Part shown: one piece after another, positions 48,563 to 57,992 of the stretch | Layout: every line of letters starts with the position of its first letter | How positions within the stretch are numbered: the first letter of the stretch is position 1 | Source of the DNA: Batillaria attramentaria | Lineage: Eukaryota; Mollusca; Gastropoda; Batillariidae | Direction: 5' to 3' | Length of the DNA: 64,000 nucleotides | Assembly (NCBI GenBank): GCA_018292915.2 | Contig: JACVVK020000527.1 | Span: forward strand, 1 to 64,000 | Translations under genes and position numbers: made by a program | The notes under the pieces: model-generated | Seen by the model: only the letters and a program-made list of their open reading frames with translations | Database searches by the model: none | What the model was told of the DNA's origin: nothing

Positions 48563-48750
48563 GTCCCGCAGTTCCAAACCACACGGACCTCCATAGCATC
48601 ATCTTACCATCATCCTCATCTCCATCGTCATGCATAGTAAAAATTGTCCCAGCTTCGGAGCCCTCCGTGGATTCTACCCATTACCTGGGAGGAACACCAC
48701 TGGAGCTGACAAAGAGTTGGGGCAGAAAAAAAAAGCGTCCTAACATGTTA

Positions 48751-49020
48751 GAATCCTGGCTGAGCGAAAATTTGTCAGCGGACACCCGGCGTAAGACCGA
48801 AGTGTGTGTTTGTTTCTTTATCCTGTGTTTGTTTCTTTGAAACACCCTCAGTCTGTTCCTACTGAGTGGATTATCACAGTGTTACGAAAAGTAATGAACC
48901 CCAGAAAATAATAATAATAAAAAAAACAACATTGAACGTTGTTGTATGTGAAAAGCCGATTATCAAAATGCCTGTCTCCCGACAGTATGCTCAGACGTGT
49001 GGAGCTGTTGTGGTGCTAAA

Positions 49021-49022
<2 letters not shown>
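48751..49022. other. Unassigned intronic sequence
   Basis: No feature recognised. Confidence 0.5.

Positions 49023-49058
<36 letters not shown>
49023..49058. repeat. (TA)n microsatellite
   Basis: About 36 nt of TA directly at the presumed 5' end of LINE-B; may have been its integration site. Confidence 0.95.
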
Positions 49059-49062
<4 letters not shown>

Positions 49063-49657
49063 CCGGGTATACTCGCCCCCTACCCATTGATATTTTCCCG
49101 GATTAGTTTCTCTTTTTCCCTTCCTTTATTTTCGTCCCGCCTTCTTTCTAGCTACCCTTGTCACCCCTTTACCCGCTAGCTATCAGTGCCTTTGACTAGG
49201 AACCATAACTTGAGGCTCCACAGCGATTGTCGTTCCTGATGATGGCTCACAGTAGCCGAAATTAGTTGTGTTTCTGCTCGGACTTTGAGGTTAAATATCT
49301 CGCCGTAGCATTAACTTATTGAGGAACTGATTAGTCCAGTGGAATCAGCAAAGTTAGATCTGTTTAGATATGTTTAGTTTTGCGGCAGATGTTTGGTTTG
49401 AAGCAGTGTAATTGGCGATTTTGTGGTTTGTCACCGTCAAAACGCTGTCTGGTAGAGCTGTTTATACGTTCATAGTAAAATAACCTTAGCCCCGATTTAT
49501 ATCCCTTAAAAGCCCTTTCCTTGAAGTTTCATCTGGTTTAAACCCGATCGGCCTAGGCCTAGTAGATCGGCTGCAATCTACAAATTACTGACCCCTAAGA
49601 AACACAAATCTACCCTCTTTCCCCCGTCGCCCCAGGCCTTCCCTAGGGCCGGGGGTA

Positions 49658-51229
49658 GCCGCAGCTGGGGGAAACGGGGAAAATGGCAAACGCTCCAAGA
49701 GCGACGACTTGAAATGCGGGAGGAGACTCTCCGAAACCTCCTCCAGCGGTGAAGAAGAAGGTCTTGACCACGAGTCAGACCTAGAAAGCTTGGGTGACCC
49801 ATGCTTGGATGACACGGCCAACCAGACTGGCCAGGAAACGGAGGCCAAGAATAAGGCCGAAAACAAAGGGGAGGCCGAGGCCAAGGCCAACCCCACCAAA
49901 AAACCGTCCTACGCCGAGATGACAGCGCGTAGGGCAGCTCCCCATGGAAGGAGGGGAGTACAGAAGCCAGAAGTGGCCCCCGTGTTCTGCCGGTTCCCAG
50001 TGATACTGGAGGACCGGATGATTGAGAGCGAACCCGCTCGCCTGGCGGGACTGGCATTCAGGCTTGCAAGCCTGATCCGAGAGGCTGGCTATGGGGAGGT
50101 GACACACCTCAAGCCCCTCGGTAAAACAAGATTCCTGGCTGGCTGCTCAACTGAGCGCCAGCAGCAGCGACTGGCCAAGGCCACTAAGATTGGGCCAGTC
50201 AGCATTAGGGGATATGTCCCAGTCCCCAAAGTTGAGGGTGTTGTATCGATCCACATCGACGCAACGGAGTCAGAGATCCAGCGGGCCATTGAGTCCGACG
50301 TGACGGTGGTGGAGGTAAAGCGCCTCACCCTTAAAAGCGGTGAAAAATCCCGCGCAGTGAAGGTAACCCTCGCTGAGACAACCCTGCCTGATCACCTGGT
50401 GATCAACAGACAGGAGTATGGTCTCCGACCATACGTTGCCGAAGTCCAGCGGTGTTACCGCTGCCACCGCCTGGGCCACGTGCAAAAGTCCTGCCCGGCC
50501 AAAAAAGCTGTCTGTGCTGCCTGCGGCAAGAGTGGCCACAAAAGTGGCAGCTGCAACGGTCCAAAGCGCTGCACCAACTGCCAAGGTGCACACTCGGCCG
50601 CATATAAAGGCTGCCCGGCAGTGAAACAATGGAGCCTAGCCAATAGGCTCAGGGCTCAGGACTACATGCCCAGAGCCCAGGCAATGCAGGAAGCCGGGAA
50701 GATTGTTGCCAGAAAAAAGGCACAATCCGCCGCCCCACCACCTGCCCCCACCAAGACACCCAACCTTGGGTGGAGGCAGGAAGCCGTCCCGAAAACACAG
50801 GGCCCTAGGCCTGTACCGAGGAAGAGAATCAATCTTCCCAAAACAGTCGGGCCCGCCCAGCCCAAGACTCCAACCTCTGCCAAGAGGGGCACACCCGCGC
50901 AGGAGCCAGTGGCGCCTGCGGAGGTCGAAATGGAAAATTCGCAGTCACCAGACGCTGCGATCCATGACGAGACCCGGCCCAAGCCAGGGAAGAGCCTCGA
51001 AGAAGGAAACGCCCTTAAGGCCGAGAATGCCCGGCTGCGCAGCGAGGTCGAGAGCCTGAGGGGACTACTCAGCAACCTTCAAGCCACAATCTCGGACCTG
51101 AAAAACGAGATCAGGTCACTCAGGGAAGATAAGGTACAGCGGGAAGTACAACCCTCCCAGCCTCTCTCACCTGAAACCCTGATACTGATCCAGCAGGCCC
51201 TTGCATCCATTATAAATGGACAGAAGTAA
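49658..51229 (+). CDS. LINE-B ORF1 (Gag-like nucleic-acid chaperone)
   Basis: Open from a TAG at about 49655 to TAA 51227-51229, without an ATG near the front; the first in-frame ATG is at about 49919. An overlapping +1 frame is open upstream to about 49755, so a frameshift close to the N-terminus may have separated the start. Three CCHC zinc knuckles lie at about 50453-50616: CYRCHRLGHVQKSC, CAACGKSGHKSGSC and CTNCQGAHSAAYKGC. The C-terminus (51005-51140) is a leucine-zipper-like coiled coil. ORF1 proteins of this type bind element RNA and form the RNP. It overlaps ORF2 by 14 nt. Confidence 0.85.
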   Translation, partial: AAAGGNGENGKRSKSDDLKCGRRLSETSSSGEEEGLDHESDLESLGDPCLDDTANQTGQETEAKNKAENKGEAEAKANPTKKPSYAEMTARRAAPHGRRGVQKPEVAPVFCRFPVILEDRMIESEPARLAGLAFRLASLIREAGYGEVTHLKPLGKTRFLAGCSTERQQQRLAKATKIGPVSIRGYVPVPKVEGVVSIHIDATESEIQRAIESDVTVVEVKRLTLKSGEKSRAVKVTLAETTLPDHLVINRQEYGLRPYVAEVQRCYRCHRLGHVQKSCPAKKAVCAACGKSGHKSGSCNGPKRCTNCQGAHSAAYKGCPAVKQWSLANRLRAQDYMPRAQAMQEAGKIVARKKAQSAAPPPAPTKTPNLGWRQEAVPKTQGPRPVPRKRINLPKTVGPAQPKTPTSAKRGTPAQEPVAPAEVEMENSQSPDAAIHDETRPKPGKSLEEGNALKAENARLRSEVESLRGLLSNLQATISDLKNEIRSLREDKVQREVQPSQPLSPETLILIQQALASIINGQK

Positions 51230-54200
51230 GGGAGGTAGCGTTCCAGACACGCCCCCTAGGGGACTGTCCATCCTGCAGTGGAACTGCAGATCTGTGACCG
51301 GGAAGGCCCCCTTCCTACGCAGATACCTGCAGGGCAAACCAAAGGTGGACGTTCTCATGTTGCAGTCCCTTAACGTGAGACATCAGGCTCTCCCTCACCT
51401 GAATGGGTATTACTACCCCCCAGCCGTGGACATGGAGAAAGGGCGCGTCATGGTTGCTACATATGTCAGCACTCGGCTAACTTATGTGGATGCTGACCCG
51501 CTGACACACGTGAACCCCAGAACCCTTGGAGACTGCCGGCTCAACCTGAGAAGCCTGACAGTCTCGTTATCAGGGGGAAAGGAGGTCACGCTGGTAAATG
51601 TGTACTACCCAGACGGAATACCGGATGGGAGTGCCTGTGACTGGCTAAAAAATCTGGGTGCGCAGACACCAGACGCACGGAGAACTTGGGTGGTGGCCGG
51701 CGACTTCAATGCCAGCCACAGACTCTGGGATCCAAGCGCAACAACGGCTGGCGGAGGGCACCTGGCAAACGCGGTTCTAGAATCTAACCTGAGCATACTG
51801 AACGACTGCTCAGTGACCCGCATCGGCCAAGGCGGGCAGAGGAACAGTGCAATTGACGTAACACTAGCAAGCCCAGCACTCTGCCTAGAGGCTACTTGGG
51901 AGACTGGAGATGACAATATGCAGTCAGACCACCTACCAATCCACATCACGCTGGATAAGGCCGTCCCCACGGAGGTGGAGGTCAACTCCAACCCAAAGTA
52001 TGCATATGACAAAGCAGACTGGGAGAAGTTCCGAACCCTGCTGGAAACCGAATGCGAACACATGAACCGCAACAGCCCTGACCAAGATATAGACTCGAAA
52101 TATGAGGAGATTAGAAGCATGATCCTCACCGCGGCCAACGCTGCGATCCCACAGTCACGCCCACAGCCCTCCGGTGGCGGCCGGCTGATAGGTGGTTGGT
52201 GGAACGCGGAATGCGAAGAAGCCACAGCAGAGAAAAGGCGGGTCCTCAGAGCGTTCAAAAGAAATATGACCGAGGAAAACAGAGAGCTGGTGCGGGCAGC
52301 CACCACTCACTGTAGCGAGGTTGCTGAAAAAGCCAGACAGGAACACTGGGAACGCTTCTGCACAGAGCAGGTACAGGAACCCAAGGACAGCAGCAAGCTG
52401 TGGAGAATGATACGCGCTCACAGGCGAAGGGGCCGCCTGCCAGAAAGGGCTCTACTTGTCAATGGCCAAAAGACGCAGACTGCCAAAGAAAAGGCCGATG
52501 CTCTCGCCGAGACATTTGCCAAGGCCAGTCAAACGGAACACCTCCCCCCAGAAATGAGGGAATACCGGCGGACTGAAGAACAGAGATTTGAGAAGTCGGA
52601 GAATGACGGTCAAGCTCCCTCCAACGGCGACCTGACGCTAGAGGAGCTACGGACGGCGATTGGTAGCCTCGGCTCGCAAGGCAAAGCGACCGGGCATGAC
52701 CCAATCTCGTACCAGATGATTCGCCATTTTCCAGACAGAATGGTCAAAGTTCTTCTGGGCTTCTACCAGACCTGCTGGGACTCTGGTCAGGTACCCAAGG
52801 CTTGGAAAAAGGCTGTAGTGGTGGCCATCCACAAGGATGGCAAGCCGCCCCACCTCCCAACAAGCTACCGCCCGGTCGCACTAACATCCCACCTGGGGAA
52901 GGTGTATGAGAAGTTGGCCAGAGACAGGCTAGAGTACCATCTGGAGAAGCATGGCATAATCCCGCTGTGCCAGGCCGGTTTCCGCAAAGGAAGAGGCTGC
53001 ATGGAACACGTCGCTAGACTCACCAGTGAGATCAAGAAGGCAATGATCAACAAACACTCCGTGGTGACCACCTTCTTCGACATCAAGCGCGCGTTCGACA
53101 CAGTGTGGCATGCCAAGCTTCTAGACAAACTGAACCGCATTGGCATCTCCGGGCGACTGTACCAATTTGTGCAGGCGTTCCTGGCAGACAGGAGGATCTC
53201 GGTGAGAGTCGGAGCCTCCCTGTCGGATGAGCACACCCTCGATATGGGCGTCCCGCAAGGCAGCGTGATTGCGCCTACCTTGTTCTCAGTCATGCTACAC
53301 GACATTGAGGCCAAGGTCGGCAGGCCGGACATAAAAATGTCACTGTATGCAGATGACCTGGCCATTTGGACTGAGCTGCCCACTCAGTTGCCAGGAAAGA
53401 CAGCTATCATGAAAAAGCTGTACGAAAGATGGCGGACCAAATTTCAGTCGTGTGTGGATGACATCCAGGGTTACATGGGGCAGAATGGCTTCCAGCTCTC
53501 CCCGGAGAAAACATCACTCGTGGTGTTCTCCAGGACTAACGGAGCAAAGAACGCCATGTCCATACAAATCGGGAACGTGACCATCAAACCTTGCAGCGAG
53601 GCTAAGTTCCTGGGAGTGACACTGAATGAACGCCTGCGGTGGCAGCCGCACATCAGCAACCTAACTGCAAAAGCTGCGCGATCAGTGAACCTGATCAAAA
53701 TCCTGTCAGCTGAGAGATGGGCAACGCCACGCAGCTTCATCCATCTGACGAACGCTCTGGTGAGATCCCGCCTCACGTACGGATGCGAAGCCTTCTTCGC
53801 ACTGTCGAAGGCCGAATTTCTGAAGCTTGAACGAGTTGAACTGGCAGCCCTGAAAACGGCAATTGGTGCAAGAAAAAGTGCGAGAAATGACCTGGTGTAC
53901 CAGGAAGCAGGCTGGCTACCACTCAGGGAGGAATGCAAAAGGAGGTGTGCCAACCTCCAGGCTGCCATGCACGCTACTGAGACCACCTTGGGAGACAGGC
54001 TCACAGAGACAGTCACCAAGGAGACCCTGATCCGGCAGGGTCTGGAAGTCAAAGCGCCACAAATATATCGGACGACTACCCCGATGGCGGAATACACAAA
54101 CGACATCTGGTCAGAGTGCGGAGCGACACCTGAAGTGGCACAAACTCCCAAGCCGGTCTTTCCTCCCTGGGAGCTGGCCAAGCCCGAGTACGAACATCGC

Positions 54201-54614
54201 TATGCTGAAGGCGCGTCAAAGAAAGCAGACTCTGCTCTTGCCACAACCCTGGCAAGAGAGAAGATTGAACAGCGCTTCTCCCAGCACCTGAAAATCTACA
54301 CGGACGGCTCTGTCCTAGATTCAGGAGAGGTTGGGTGCGCCTTTGTGATCCCAGACCTTGGAATCACAAGACGCTACAAACTCAACGCCGGGTTAAGCAT
54401 CTTCTCAGCAGAGATGTATGCAATCCTCATGGCCTGCACGTTTGTCAACGACATGCCAAACCCCCCGCTGGGGGCGGTCATTCTCTCCGACTCCAAGTCC
54501 TCACTCCAAGCCCTAGAGAGAGGGGGCACGAGGAACAGGAGTGATGTACAAAGCGAGATCCTCTTCCTGGCCCATCAGATCATCACGAAGGGAACCGCCC
54601 TAGCCCTCATGTAG
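51216..54614 (+). CDS. LINE-B ORF2: endonuclease, reverse transcriptase, RNase H (interrupted)
   Basis: 1132 residues from ATG 51216 to TAG 54612. APE-type endonuclease: NWNCRS-like start, VVAGDFNASH near residue 160, SAIDVTLAS and SDHLPI. RT: GKATGHDPISYQMI, SYRPVALTS, QAGFRKGRG, FFDIKRAFDTVWH, MGVPQGSVIAPTLFS and catalytic YADDLAIW near residue 710. RNase H from about residue 1026: IYTDGS, SAEMYAI and SDSKSSLQAL. The TAG replaces the Trp expected before the conserved LPSHSGIRGNELADRAA block. ORF2 proteins nick target DNA and reverse-transcribe element RNA in the nucleus. Only this nonsense change and the downstream insertion break it. Confidence 0.92.
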   Translation: MDRSKGGSVPDTPPRGLSILQWNCRSVTGKAPFLRRYLQGKPKVDVLMLQSLNVRHQALPHLNGYYYPPAVDMEKGRVMVATYVSTRLTYVDADPLTHVNPRTLGDCRLNLRSLTVSLSGGKEVTLVNVYYPDGIPDGSACDWLKNLGAQTPDARRTWVVAGDFNASHRLWDPSATTAGGGHLANAVLESNLSILNDCSVTRIGQGGQRNSAIDVTLASPALCLEATWETGDDNMQSDHLPIHITLDKAVPTEVEVNSNPKYAYDKADWEKFRTLLETECEHMNRNSPDQDIDSKYEEIRSMILTAANAAIPQSRPQPSGGGRLIGGWWNAECEEATAEKRRVLRAFKRNMTEENRELVRAATTHCSEVAEKARQEHWERFCTEQVQEPKDSSKLWRMIRAHRRRGRLPERALLVNGQKTQTAKEKADALAETFAKASQTEHLPPEMREYRRTEEQRFEKSENDGQAPSNGDLTLEELRTAIGSLGSQGKATGHDPISYQMIRHFPDRMVKVLLGFYQTCWDSGQVPKAWKKAVVVAIHKDGKPPHLPTSYRPVALTSHLGKVYEKLARDRLEYHLEKHGIIPLCQAGFRKGRGCMEHVARLTSEIKKAMINKHSVVTTFFDIKRAFDTVWHAKLLDKLNRIGISGRLYQFVQAFLADRRISVRVGASLSDEHTLDMGVPQGSVIAPTLFSVMLHDIEAKVGRPDIKMSLYADDLAIWTELPTQLPGKTAIMKKLYERWRTKFQSCVDDIQGYMGQNGFQLSPEKTSLVVFSRTNGAKNAMSIQIGNVTIKPCSEAKFLGVTLNERLRWQPHISNLTAKAARSVNLIKILSAERWATPRSFIHLTNALVRSRLTYGCEAFFALSKAEFLKLERVELAALKTAIGARKSARNDLVYQEAGWLPLREECKRRCANLQAAMHATETTLGDRLTETVTKETLIRQGLEVKAPQIYRTTTPMAEYTNDIWSECGATPEVAQTPKPVFPPWELAKPEYEHRYAEGASKKADSALATTLAREKIEQRFSQHLKIYTDGSVLDSGEVGCAFVIPDLGITRRYKLNAGLSIFSAEMYAILMACTFVNDMPNPPLGAVILSDSKSSLQALERGGTRNRSDVQSEILFLAHQIITKGTALALM

Positions 54615-55047
54615 CTACCCTCCCACAGCGGGATCAGGGGAAATGAGCTGGCCGATCGCGCGGCCCGGGGTGCCACCGGCGATGGCATGGAAGCAAAACT
54701 ACCCCAGACACTCAGTGAAGTGAAAAGTAAGATACAAAGAGCGGCCCACACTCTCAGGGAGAGGAAACTCCGTGCACTTTGTAAGGAAAATGGCTGGGTC
54801 CACCTCCCGGGTGGCCAAAACCACGTGCCACTTTTCCCACGCAGGCACTCTGCAGTCATCTGGGCCGGTATACAGGTAACCCGGAAAGAAGTCTATTCCC
54901 GGAAAGCAGCCTATTTCCGGGAATAACGCTTTAAAATCCGTATGCATGGCACCTGGGATTGGCTATCCGACCTTGCGAATCGGGAATAAAGTTATACCAC
55001 CTCCCGGGGTGGAATATCACCGCTATCCCGGAATAATTCGACTCAAT

Positions 55048-55155
55048 ATGGCGGCGCTTTTGGCACTGCGGTGTCGACGGCGAATGCGATTGAGAAGAAA
55101 TCGAATTTTTAGGGACAGAACCCACCCGTTCGAAGTGTTCGATGATTGTAATTAG
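55048..55155 (+). pseudogene. Harbinger transposase N-terminal relic (35 aa)
   Basis: ATG to TAG. RNRIFRDRTHPFEVFDD matches the motif in the element at 24122 (RERVFRDRTNPFDSYDD), showing that the two elements derive from related transposases although their termini differ. Confidence 0.6.
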
Positions 55156-55553
55156 CTTTATTTAAGTATTGTCAAGCAAAGTTCCCCAACTTCCCTCGTT
55201 TTGGCACACGTTCACAGATATTTAAGCACACTGAACTGTAAAAAAAAAAAAACCAAAGCAATTTTACACACAAAGAGGTTGCTTTACAGGCAAACTTACA
55301 ATAAAATCCAGATAGGAGAGGGTGACAATGCAAGCATGTTATTTAACATAATTATAATTATCATCACAGCCCACTTATGATGATGTCCAATAAACTGTTT
55401 GGTCAAGTTGGACTGATTTTATGATTCGGCTTTGAGTGTGTATAAATTGTCTGTCATGTGAGTGTGTGTCCCTGGTGATGGTTTGAGCGTGTGCATATTG
55501 TGTGTTTGGGGGGAGTGGGACGTGGAAAGACAGTAAAAAAAAAAAAAAATTAC

Positions 55554-55926
55554 CTGCAATACCACTGATAAGGCTGGAGTCCCTTCCAATGATGCCGAGT
55601 ATTAAATCCTCAAAGGGGACTTGAGATGGTGGTGGTCCTCTCCCAGTTTTCCGCTGATCCCTTTGTCTGTTCAACACAGCCCCCTTTAGTCCCTTCCATT
55701 TGTCTTTGCACTCTTGTGTCGTGCGTAGTGCAATGCCACACGAGTTAACCCTTTCAGTAATCTTCTGCCAGATTTCATTTTTTCTTTTTTGGGTGACGGT
55801 CTGACTGTGGCTACTGAACAAAATTGTATGTTCAAGGCTTACTTCTTCTAGAAGCATTTGAACTTCTTTCTCAGAGAAGTTTGCTTTCCGCATTCTTTTT
55901 GCTGGTTTCGCCATTTTGTCAGTCAA
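55554..55926 (-). CDS. Myb/SANT-like domain exon of Harbinger element
   Basis: About 124 residues ending at a splice donor (ATTGCAG|GTAATT, minus strand). RKANFSEKEVQMLLEEV and RTTQECKDKWKGLKGAV fit the Myb/SANT-like DNA-binding fold of Harbinger's accessory protein, which brings the transposase to the element ends. ATG at 55926 or 55914. The following exon was not found, so it is probably a remnant. Confidence 0.7.
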
Positions 55927-56862
55927 GAAGTGGATGGTTACGAAGACAAAAAAAAGAGAGTAAAAAATGGAAAAATGAAAACAAAATAAATTTTAAAAAA
56001 AGGTTTTGAGCGGCCTGCATGCAACTGAGGTTCCCAAAAAAGAAAGAAAGAAAAAAAAAAAAAAGCTTCAGTACTAAAGGCAAACGAAACTGGCTTTCAC
56101 GAGAAAGCACCGCCGTTTTCCAAGAAATTTGAGTAAACACAAGAAATAGGTCAACTGTTCTAAAAATATCTAGCTTATCCGCAATCACTATTCCCGGAAT
56201 TCTATTCCGAGTCGGATATCAGCCCATGCATACGAAATCAGGATAGACACTATTCGGGAAAAGTACTCGAATAGGTTTTCCGGAATAGCTGCAATTCCGG
56301 GAAACGTCTATTCTTATACTATTATTACCTGCATACGGGCCCTGCAGAATACGCACACTGTGCTGCGCACACACATGGAGTAACGACCTCTGCCAGTGTG
56401 GGCAGCCCCCAGACGTCCGCCACATTGTAAACGGATGTGATGGCCTGCCCGCAAACCTCCAGCCGGTCTGGGACCTGAGAGACAGATACTCACTGAAGAC
56501 GGTAGACTTCCTCAGGCCACACCAAGCCCTAGGTGATAGGCCAATGAGAACCCTGGCCGACGCGATCGTCAGATCAGATCTGACAAAATGGTTCTAATAC
56601 CAAAGAGCGAGGGGACACCCCGGCTATGATCTAAAGGCAGAAGTACGGATGACAGAACAGACTGACGCACTGAAAAACAAACTCAGACCAGGCTTCTGAA
56701 AGCCAAGCAGAGATCCTCTGACGTTGCCCAAAGCTAAGCAAATCAGCCCACACTCACCCCAAAGACACTTGCCCAGCCAAGCAGCCAAAGACACATGCCA
56801 GGAACAACTTGTCCTTAAGGGCCAAAAGCCATAGGACGTAAAGCAAGCTAATGATGATGATG

Positions 56863-57992
56863 GCCATGCGTCTTTCAGTTCGAGTACACGTGCCAGGGCG
56901 GACGTCGCCAGTTTAGTTTGCTGTTCGTCGCCAGTTTAGTGTCCTGTTGTAGTTATTTTCTTGTCAAGCCACACTCGTAGGAGAGACACGTTTGTATTCT
57001 GCCATCACACGCTCTCACTCTGTAAGTATACTTGTAGTTTTGCTTTATATGTATTTGACATACATTGATGATCTGGATTACCATGTTTTGCTGGTTTTGC
57101 CCATCGCAGGCAGTTTTGTAGTATTCTTCTAGTTTGTACTTCTTATGGTAATTCATTGCATAGCGGACAGACCGCTGCACGTTTTCATTTTGTCATTTTA
57201 GTATCTTGGCCCATGGCCACATACCGTGATTCTGCCATCAAGTTATTTTTAACTGTTCAGAGTGATTTTGAAAGTGTTCCATTGTTGATCGTGGTAATTG
57301 CTGTTTGTCAGTATGGTCTATTTTATTGATTTGATATTATGTGTAAAATGTTATTGTTTCTTGTGGTGAATCCTCGACTAGTACACGAACGTATTTTTAT
57401 TCATTGCTACCTTTTCTTTGTTGGCTAGGCCGTCACCTCTCCCCTTCTCCCCACGTGGCCGTGCCTTTGTTTCCACCTTCCCATTGTGTAGCCGCGTGAC
57501 GTCACATGGCGTCACCGGATGCACGTTACATAATCCACCCGCCATCTTAGTCCATCCGCCCCTTTGTTCACCTTTTGAGTGACGTTGTGCCCGGTTACTC
57601 GGTTATATTCTGCCGGCACTTTAACTGTAATTCGATCCACTAATCTATCCATTGATCCTGAGTAGATGTTTTTAGTCGGCCATTTAGTCTCTTGAATGTA
57701 ACAGTTAATAGACAGCTCTCTCTCTCCCGCTCTCTATCTCTCCTATACGTCGTGTGCTGCCTTAGTTATATCTGCTGTTATGCCATTGTCGGTCAGTCAG
57801 TTGATGATTGCTTTTTATGATCGTTGATGATGTTACTTATTATTTTTGTTTTGTCTTTCCAGGCACTGTTTTTCCTCTGGGTTTTCCTTTGGGGTTTTAT
57901 ATTTTTGTTTGTGTTCCTGAGTGTCACAATAAACCAACACAAGTCAAAGCGACCTCTGTGTTGCGTCCCTTACCTGCACACGGTTACATATA
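56863..57992 (+). other. Possible solo LTR (uncertain)
   Basis: 57931-57992 has AATAAA, then a GT-rich stretch and ends ACCTGCACACGGTTACA, like the R-U5 end of an LTR. A left end TGTAAG lies near 57017, but no flanking direct repeat is evident. Confidence 0.25.

Larger units (their letters stand above)
44363..48733 (+). mobile_element. SINE-2 copy split by a 3.9-kb insertion
   Basis: 5' part 44363-44700, 3' part 48563-48733. The outer target duplication is AGCGTTCTAACATGTTA (44346-44362) and AGCGTCCTAACATGTTA (48734-48750). A 37-bp stretch of the SINE body (44664-44700 = 48563-48599, two mismatches) is duplicated around the inner insertion. Confidence 0.85.
54856..56341. mobile_element. Harbinger-like element with Myb-like exon
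   Basis: Inverted ends GGGCCGGTATACAGGTAA (54862-54879) and (rc) GGCCCGTATGCAGGTAA (56325-56341). CTGCAG occurs on both sides in the LINE (54850-54855, 56342-56347). Carries a transposase N-terminal relic on + and a Myb/SANT-like exon on -, the two-gene layout of PIF/Harbinger elements, but no DDE domain. Subterminal GGAATA/TATTCC-type repeats occur at both ends. Confidence 0.75.
54615..56597 (+). pseudogene. LINE-B ORF2 C-terminus, split by Harbinger-like element
   Basis: In frame with ORF2 after the TAG: PSHSGIRGNELADRAARG (end of RNase H) up to CTGCAG 54850-54855. Resumes at 56342 with LCQCGQPPDVRHIVNGC, the C-terminal CCHC domain, ending TAA near 56595. Confidence 0.85.
49059..56862 (+). 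mobile_element. LINE-B: near full-length I/Jockey-like non-LTR retrotransposon
   Basis: About 600 nt of 5'UTR, ORF1 with three CCHC knuckles, ORF2 with endonuclease, RT and RNase H, and a 3'UTR ending AAGCTAATGATGATGATGG, a short repeat tail typical of I-group elements. Interrupted once, at 54856-56341, by a Harbinger-like element. Base composition is GC-richer than its surroundings, and the long open frames suggest recent activity. Confidence 0.85.

Noticed and set aside
4611..48733. tRNA genes at SINE heads (4611, 16080, 18473, 35645, 43563, 44363)
   Set aside because: Acceptor stems do not pair and the sequences continue into conserved SINE bodies with tails and target duplications.
49578..54181. 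Long minus-strand open frames across LINE-B
   Set aside because: Mirror the GC-rich sense ORF1/ORF2; no domain recognised on the minus strand.
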